Source: Pseudomonadota bacterium (GTDB lineage Bacteria > Pseudomonadota > Alphaproteobacteria > Rhizobiales > Xanthobacteraceae). Taken from it: a stretch of DNA of 9,210 nucleotides. The translations under genes were made by a program, and so were the position numbers. The stretch lies in assembly GCA_023423415.1 (NCBI GenBank), contig JAFAFP010000088.1:1-9210 (forward strand), given 5' to 3'. Below the pieces are notes generated by a model. That model made no database searches, was not told the DNA's origin, and saw nothing but the letters and a program-made list of their open reading frames with translations. Below, one piece after another: positions 5,403 through 9,210 of this stretch; the first letter of the stretch is position 1, and each line of letters starts with the position of its first letter.

Positions 5403-6997
5403 GCAGCACCCCAGGTGCGGAGCTGCTGGAGCAGATCATTGCGCGTTTGAAGTCACTGCCCAGCGAAGATCTCCAGGCGTTGGCGGAACGGGCTGCGGAA
5501 GATCCGCGCCCGTGGCTGCCAACCATCGGCCCGCAACGCGAGGCCTATCATTCACCAGCTGACGTGCTGTTGTATGGCGGGCAGGCCGCGGGCGGAAAAA
5601 GCGCCCTGTTGCTCGGGCTCGGCTTCACGGCGCATCGCCGCTCACTGATCATCCGGCGACGGTATTCGGACCTCCATGCCCTGATTGAAGATGCGCTGAA
5701 GATCAATCGCGGCCGCGACGGCTTCAACGGATCGGCCCCGCCGCGCATCCGCACCCGTGACGGCCGCCTGATCGAGTTCGGCGCCGCCAACCATCCCGGT
5801 GATGAGCAGTCCTGGCAGGGCCAGCCGCACGATTTTCTCGGCGTCGATGAGGTAACGCAGTTTCTGGAAAGCCAGATCCGGTTTTTGATGGGATGGGTCA
5901 GGACCACCGATCCTAACCAGCGCACCCGTGTGGTGTTCGCCTCCAATCCGCCGACCACTGCCTCCGGCGAATGGATCGTCGGCATGTTCCGGCCTTGGCT
6001 CGATCTCACGCATCCGAAACCGGCCAAACCCGGAGAGTTGCGCTGTTTTGTGACGGCACCGGACGGTTCAGACTTGGAGGTAGACGGACCGAACCCGGTC
6101 GAATTGGAGGGCCGCACGCTGCGGCCGATGTCGCGCACCTTCATCCCGGCGGCGCTGAAGGACAATCCGTATCTGGCTGGGACCACCTATCAAGCGCAGC
6201 TCGATAACCTTCAGGAACCGTGGCGCAGCGCGGTGCGCGACGGCAACTTCATGGCGGCGCGGCCGGATGTCGAACGGCAGGTGATCCCGTCGGCCTGGGT
6301 GCGTGCGGCTCAGGCGCGCTGGACACCGCGGCCACCCGACGGCGCGCCGATGACCGCGATCGGGGTGGATGTTGCGGCGGGTGGTCCCGACAGCACCGTG
6401 CTGGCGCCGCGGCATGATGCGTGGTTTGCGCCGCTGATCGCCGTGCCCGGCAAGGACACGCCGACACCATCGAGTGCAGCGGCGCTGGTGGTGCAGCATC
6501 GTCGGCACGGAGCTGTCGTCGTGGTCGATGTCGGTGGCGGATACGGCGGTGGTGTCGCCGAACATCTGAAAGCCAACGGCATTCGCGTCACGCCGTTCAA
6601 CGGCGCGTCGTCCTCCGGCAATCAACGCACCAAGGATCGCCAGCTCACCTTCGCCAATCACCGTGCCTTGGCATGGTGGCGGTTCCGCGAGGCGCTTGAT
6701 CCGGATCAGTCGAACGGCTCGCCGATCGCGTTACCCGATGACCCTGCGCTGCTCGGCGATCTGACGGCACCGACCTTTGATATCCTGCCGCGCGGTATCC
6801 TGATCGAGAGCAAGGACGACGTGAAGCAACGTATCGGCCGCTCGCCGGACCGCGGTGATGCCGTCGTCATGGCGTGGTCGCAGGGACAGTCGGCGCTGCG
6901 GGCACAGGCGCAGATGCGGGATTACGGCGCGCAGCAGGAGCGGCCGAAGTTTGCCAATGTGGGCTATGCGGCGCAGAAGCGAGTACGGCGGGGCTGA
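5399..6997 (+). CDS. terL: Phage terminase large subunit
   Basis: A 532-residue packaging motor and nuclease that drives DNA into the prohead and cuts the concatemer. GTG 5399 is preceded by GGGAGAAAGG at 5382-5391, 7 bases away. ATPase half: Walker A GGQAAGGKS at 60-68, a strand with SLIIRRRYSDL (82-92), Walker B FLGVDE at 146-151 with Asp150 and Glu151, and the coupling motif ASNPP at 181-185. Nuclease half (RNase H-like): GVDVAAGG with Asp324, VVVVDVGGG with Asp377, and DRGDAVVMA with Asp487, the three acidic residues expected to hold two metal ions. All catalytic residues are present and the length is normal, so the enzyme should be functional. It follows the small subunit and closes the cluster. 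Oddity: this gene is usually followed by the portal protein, but none is seen in the next 2.2 kb. Confidence 0.95.
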   Translation: MSSTPGAELLEQIIARLKSLPSEDLQALAERAAEDPRPWLPTIGPQREAYHSPADVLLYGGQAAGGKSALLLGLGFTAHRRSLIIRRRYSDLHALIEDALKINRGRDGFNGSAPPRIRTRDGRLIEFGAANHPGDEQSWQGQPHDFLGVDEVTQFLESQIRFLMGWVRTTDPNQRTRVVFASNPPTTASGEWIVGMFRPWLDLTHPKPAKPGELRCFVTAPDGSDLEVDGPNPVELEGRTLRPMSRTFIPAALKDNPYLAGTTYQAQLDNLQEPWRSAVRDGNFMAARPDVERQVIPSAWVRAAQARWTPRPPDGAPMTAIGVDVAAGGPDSTVLAPRHDAWFAPLIAVPGKDTPTPSSAAALVVQHRRHGAVVVVDVGGGYGGGVAEHLKANGIRVTPFNGASSSGNQRTKDRQLTFANHRALAWWRFREALDPDQSNGSPIALPDDPALLGDLTAPTFDILPRGILIESKDDVKQRIGRSPDRGDAVVMAWSQGQSALRAQAQMRDYGAQQERPKFANVGYAAQKRVRRG

Positions 6998-7012
6998 CTG
7001 CGAGGGAACGTT

Positions 7013-7096
7013 TTGACGAAGGATCGAGCACTACAATTGGATCTGGGCTGGAGGACCACGACGTCGCCGTTCTGCGATCGTTCCGTTATCGGATAG
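7013..7096 (+). other. Short ORF after terL, possible remnant of a lost downstream gene
   Basis: TTG 7013 with GAGGGA at 7002-7007 opens a 27-codon frame (MTKDRALQLDLGWRTTT...) that stops at TAG 7094-7096. Position and ribosome site are what one would expect for the start of the next phage gene, normally the portal, but the peptide matches nothing I recognise. It may be chance. The rest of 6998-7198 shows no gene and has clearly lower GC than the terminase genes. Confidence 0.15.
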
Positions 7097-7235
7097 TGTT
7101 CCCTCTATTGAGCGCAGCGGTAGGTCGTGGTGTGATACTAGAGATTACATATACTGCGCTACACTGAAGCCAGAGGCATCAGTTTTGGATGATCCGCCAT
7201 GACGATCCGCATTCCTATCGGCTGTCGCGATATTC

Positions 7236-7571
7236 ATGATCGCAGCCTCGTCGGCGAGGCCGACAATTGCCGCTGATGGGGTTGCTCTTGAAGGTACGTT
7301 GGATTGCGGATTGTGGTTGAGGGGGCGAACGGCACACGCCTCAGCGTCACTGGAGCACTACCTGCTTGGGTTGCTCAATGGAATGGCAATGGGTACGGGT
7401 ATTGAGTTCTGGTATGCGAACGGGAGCAAGGTGAGCAGAGATCAGGTCTATCTCTGGATGGACAACTTCTGTCGGCAAAGGCCGCTTTCCCAAGTCGTCG
7501 AAGGTTCTGTGATGCTGATGAATGAGCGCACGGGCGATGCGTGGCGGCGCCACTGGGAAGTCCGTCGATAG
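7236..7571 (+). CDS. Small secreted hypothetical protein with apparently frameshifted signal peptide
   Basis: From ATG 7236 the frame gives 111 residues. The frame is open upstream only to TGA 7200-7202, and those 11 codons (RSAFLSAVAIF) join MIAASSARPTIAADG to make a convincing Sec signal peptide with cleavage near AA-D, yet contain no normal start codon. ATGs at 7189 and 7199 are in the other two frames, so a one-base indel near 7200-7210 probably removed the true start. The mature part has Cys24 and Cys79, LEHYLLGLLNGMAMGTGIEFWYANG, SRDQVYLWMDNFCRQRPLSQVV and LMNERTGDAW. Small periplasmic proteins of this pattern (YL.GLLNG, QVYLWMDN.C) are familiar to me from Bradyrhizobium-like genomes; their function is unknown. 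A true initiation at ATG 7236, or a sequencing error, remains possible. No ribosome site is evident before 7236. Confidence 0.65.
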   Translation: MIAASSARPTIAADGVALEGTLDCGLWLRGRTAHASASLEHYLLGLLNGMAMGTGIEFWYANGSKVSRDQVYLWMDNFCRQRPLSQVVEGSVMLMNERTGDAWRRHWEVRR

Positions 7572-7621
7572 CACCCCGTTTGATCGGATCGGTAGGGTAG
7601 TCACGGGCGACGCCGAAACCA

Positions 7622-8401
7622 ATGGAATCTCATAGACATCCGTCCTTCCCGCGGCCGGACCCATCGGTCAAGCTTTGGCGATACATGGATTGGGACCCGA
7701 AATTCACTGGTCTTGTGCATGAGGGTCGGCTCTGGATGAGCTGGCTGTCGATGCTTGAGGACAGATACGAAGGCAAATCACCTAAAATAATCACAGAGGA
7801 GCTTCAGAAGGCACTATTGAGCGCGGAAGACGAGGCGCGGCAGGCTGCCATCAACGACAGCATCGAGATCCTCTGCCGTTTTGCTGCGGGCTTCTATCCC
7901 AACTACTTCGTCAGTTGCTGGTCAATGAGGGATGTCGAAAGCGACTTGATGTGGCGCTCATACACGACCAGCGCAGAGGCTGTAGCAGTTCAGACGACAT
8001 TTGCCCGGCTGGAGCAGTCGTTGCCCCCTTACGTCGATATCGGGCTCGTTAGATACATCGACTACCAAACCCAAGGTTTTGGTCGGATGAATATGTTCGA
8101 ATGGCCAATGCACAAGCGACTGCAATATGCCGAGGATCGCGAGGTGCGAGTTCTGGCCAATGCAGCACTGCTCGACCAGCTTGGCGGGAAGGAACTCAGG
8201 AGCAACTTGTTTGAAGGAGGGACTAGCTCACAATCCGTCCGTGTCTGTGCGCCGCCCGTCAACATCTCCACTTTGATCGAAGCAATCTACCTTCATCCGT
8301 CCGCTGGCAGCAAATTTACCGACAAAGCTGCCAAATTTTGTCATGCTCATAGGTTGCCAGAACCGCGATTGTCTGAGCTGGCCGCGGTCGGTTCCTTCTG
8401 A
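7622..8401 (+). CDS. DUF2971-family protein
   Basis: A 259-residue cytoplasmic protein from ATG 7622; the ribosome site is weak. It has the features of the DUF2971 family: VKLWRYMDW near the start (16-24), GRLWMSWLSMLEDRYEG (35-51, the usual 'lrls....f.DpfEg' region), FVSCWSMRDVESDLMWRSYTTSAEAVAVQTT (96-126, the conserved 'vsCws...es..MW..Y....eGvaI' core), VRYIDY (143-148), and KRLQYAEDREVRVLA (165-179, the 'KR..+.hE.E.R' box). The biochemical function of the family is unsettled. It lies 50 bases after the small secreted-protein gene and may share its transcript. The codons are less GC-biased than in the packaging genes, hinting at a different origin. Its place at the edge of a phage module fits cargo, perhaps a phage-defence or host-interaction gene, but that role is inference. 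Confidence 0.8.
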   Translation: MESHRHPSFPRPDPSVKLWRYMDWDPKFTGLVHEGRLWMSWLSMLEDRYEGKSPKIITEELQKALLSAEDEARQAAINDSIEILCRFAAGFYPNYFVSCWSMRDVESDLMWRSYTTSAEAVAVQTTFARLEQSLPPYVDIGLVRYIDYQTQGFGRMNMFEWPMHKRLQYAEDREVRVLANAALLDQLGGKELRSNLFEGGTSSQSVRVCAPPVNISTLIEAIYLHPSAGSKFTDKAAKFCHAHRLPEPRLSELAAVGSF

Positions 8402-8431
8402 GGCGCCGCAGCCCAGGTAGGGTTACGGGTC

Positions 8432-9034
8432 CTACGAGGCTGCCAATTCGTTCTTCAGCCGCTGCACGGTGGAGGTTCCAATTCCCGCCAACCTTGCCGT
8501 TTTCAAAATGCCGGTTCCCTCTTTCAGCATCGCCTTGGCAACGGCTGTTCGCTCGTTATCGATCCGTTTCCGTCCGATCTGTTTTCCGGCGGCGCGGGCT
8601 CTGGCAATTCCTGCCTTGGTGCGCGCCACGATCATTTCGCGCTCGAACTCGCTGAACACTGCCAGCATCCCGAACATGGCGCGCCCCGCTGGTGTCGTTG
8701 TGTCGAGCGCTTGCGAGTGGATGTAAAGCCCGACATTGACGCCCTGGATGGTCTCCAGCACCTCGACCAGATGCGGCAGGGAGCGGCCGAGCCGACAGGA
8801 CGACCAGACCGCCAGCAGATCGAACTCGCGCCGCACGGCAGCCTTCAGCATGGCATCGAACTTCGGCCGCTTATCCCGTCCTTTCGCGCCGCTGATGCCG
8901 TGATCCTTATAGACCTGGACGACCTCGTGCCCGGCGCGCTCGCACCAGTCGCAAAGCTCGCGCTCCTGGTTGATGGTAAGCTGATCATCACGACTGACCC
9001 TGACGTAGATGGCGACCCGGTGCCTGCGTTTCAT
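8432..9034 (-). CDS. Serine recombinase, resolvase/invertase family (second, distinct copy)
   Basis: A 200-residue recombinase on the reverse strand. ATG at 9032-9034 is chosen: AAGGA lies about 6 bases upstream and the protein then starts MKRRHRVAIYVRVS; a longer frame to 9076 only adds a non-family stretch. Motifs: YVRVSRDDQ with Arg12 and nucleophile Ser14; SGAKGRDKRPKFD with the expected Arg near 56; VWSSCRLGRSL with Arg81 and Arg84; TPAGRAMFGMLAVFSEFEREMI (114-135) leading into the E-helix; GRKRI and a C-terminal helix-turn-helix (GILKTARLAGIGTSTVQRL). Where most relatives read DRLGRS, this protein has CRLGRS, so the usual Asp is Cys80. It is clearly a different lineage from the left recombinase and faces it. 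The DUF2971 gene converges on it with a 30-base gap. Target site unknown. Confidence 0.92.
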   Translation of the reverse strand: MKRRHRVAIYVRVSRDDQLTINQERELCDWCERAGHEVVQVYKDHGISGAKGRDKRPKFDAMLKAAVRREFDLLAVWSSCRLGRSLPHLVEVLETIQGVNVGLYIHSQALDTTTPAGRAMFGMLAVFSEFEREMIVARTKAGIARARAAGKQIGRKRIDNERTAVAKAMLKEGTGILKTARLAGIGTSTVQRLKNELAAS

Positions 9035-9069
9035 GCTGGTTCCTTGTGCTGTTCGTCCGCACCGGGATG

Positions 9070-9095
9070 ATACCATAACTGACCGGTTAACGTAT
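9070..9095. promoter_or_regulatory. Imperfect palindrome upstream of the right recombinase (candidate crossover or operator site)
   Basis: Two directly abutting 13-base arms (9070-9082 and 9083-9095) are complementary at 9 of 13 positions, with ATAC outer ends and TAAC cores. It begins 36 bases upstream of the recombinase ATG, in the position expected for a resolvase binding site that would also control its gene. No convincing sigma-70 promoter was found here, so the role is inference. Confidence 0.35.
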
Positions 9096-9115
9096 ATGCT
9101 GATTGCGCATCCGAC

Positions 9116-9162
9116 AGCCCCGTGTTTATGGGCTTTGCGAGGGCACCTTTCACTGCCCTTTT
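9116..9162 (+). terminator. Two adjacent hairpins, the second terminator-like
   Basis: AGCCC (9116-9120) pairs with GGGCT (9130-9134) over a 9-base loop. Then GGGCA (9141-9145) pairs with TGCCC (9154-9158) over 8 bases, directly followed by TTTT; flanking A-T and G-T pairs can lengthen this stem. The T run makes the second a weak intrinsic terminator for forward transcription. No forward gene ends here, so it would terminate either an unseen short RNA or read-through. Confidence 0.35.
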
Positions 9163-9183
9163 CCGTATGGGGGCGGTTGTATT

Positions 9184-9210
9184 GAGAGGCACCATCTCTT
9201 GGCGCCTCTC
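9184..9210. repeat. Ten-base-pair hairpin at the window edge
   Basis: GAGAGGCACC (9184-9193) pairs with GGCGCCTCTC (9201-9210) with one mismatch and a 7-base loop. Any T run that would show it to be a forward terminator lies beyond the window; read on the reverse strand there is none. Confidence 0.45.

Noticed and set aside
5548..6186. 212-codon reverse-strand ORF inside terL
   Set aside because: Antisense of a gene with all terminase motifs; Ser/Arg/Pro-rich with no recognisable domain.
7013..7037. TTGACG ... TACAAT as a sigma-70 promoter after terL
   Set aside because: The spacing of 13 bases is too short for a working -35/-10 pair.
8417..8435. GTAGG/CCTAC hairpin between the convergent DUF2971 and recombinase genes as a terminator
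   Set aside because: Only 5 base pairs, a 9-base loop, it runs into the recombinase stop codon, and there is no T run on either strand.

Overview
The window looks like a chromosomal accessory region of an alphaproteobacterium, most likely Bradyrhizobium or a relative. The coding DNA is GC-rich and the small lipoprotein, the small exported protein and the recombinases read like proteins familiar from that group. This placement is a judgement from codon use and protein style, not from a search. The region is built from bacteriophage-type genes: a replication ATPase tail, a packaging cluster with both terminase subunits, two serine recombinases, and a few cargo genes.

Left part (1-1356). The window opens in the C-terminal winged helix of a protein resembling phage or plasmid replication AAA ATPases. 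It is followed by a short region with two opposed sets of TGTCAC/GTGACA repeats, a small hypothetical gene, and a reverse-strand lipoprotein gene. A rightward serine recombinase (1357-1941) has an imperfect palindrome just upstream.

Middle part (2053-6997). Seven genes and one very small ORF lie head to tail, nearly all joined by overlapping stop/start codons or gaps below 20 bases. They encode a scaffold-like protein with an acidic N-terminus and a duplicated C-terminal segment, two hypothetical proteins, a coiled-coil protein, a small Arg-rich protein, the terminase small subunit (DNA recognition) and the terminase large subunit (ATPase motor and nuclease). This is a DNA-packaging module, but no portal, capsid or tail gene is seen on either side within the window, so it is either a prophage remnant or a reduced element.

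Right part (6998-9210). After the large terminase the character changes: less GC-rich sequence, a small secreted protein whose signal peptide appears to be broken by a frameshift, a DUF2971-family protein, and a second, distinct serine recombinase on the reverse strand. Upstream of this recombinase are another imperfect palindrome and a run of three hairpins, one with a terminator-like T run. The two recombinases face each other and enclose the packaging genes and the cargo, which suggests a mobile or composite element, although no boundary repeats could be established.
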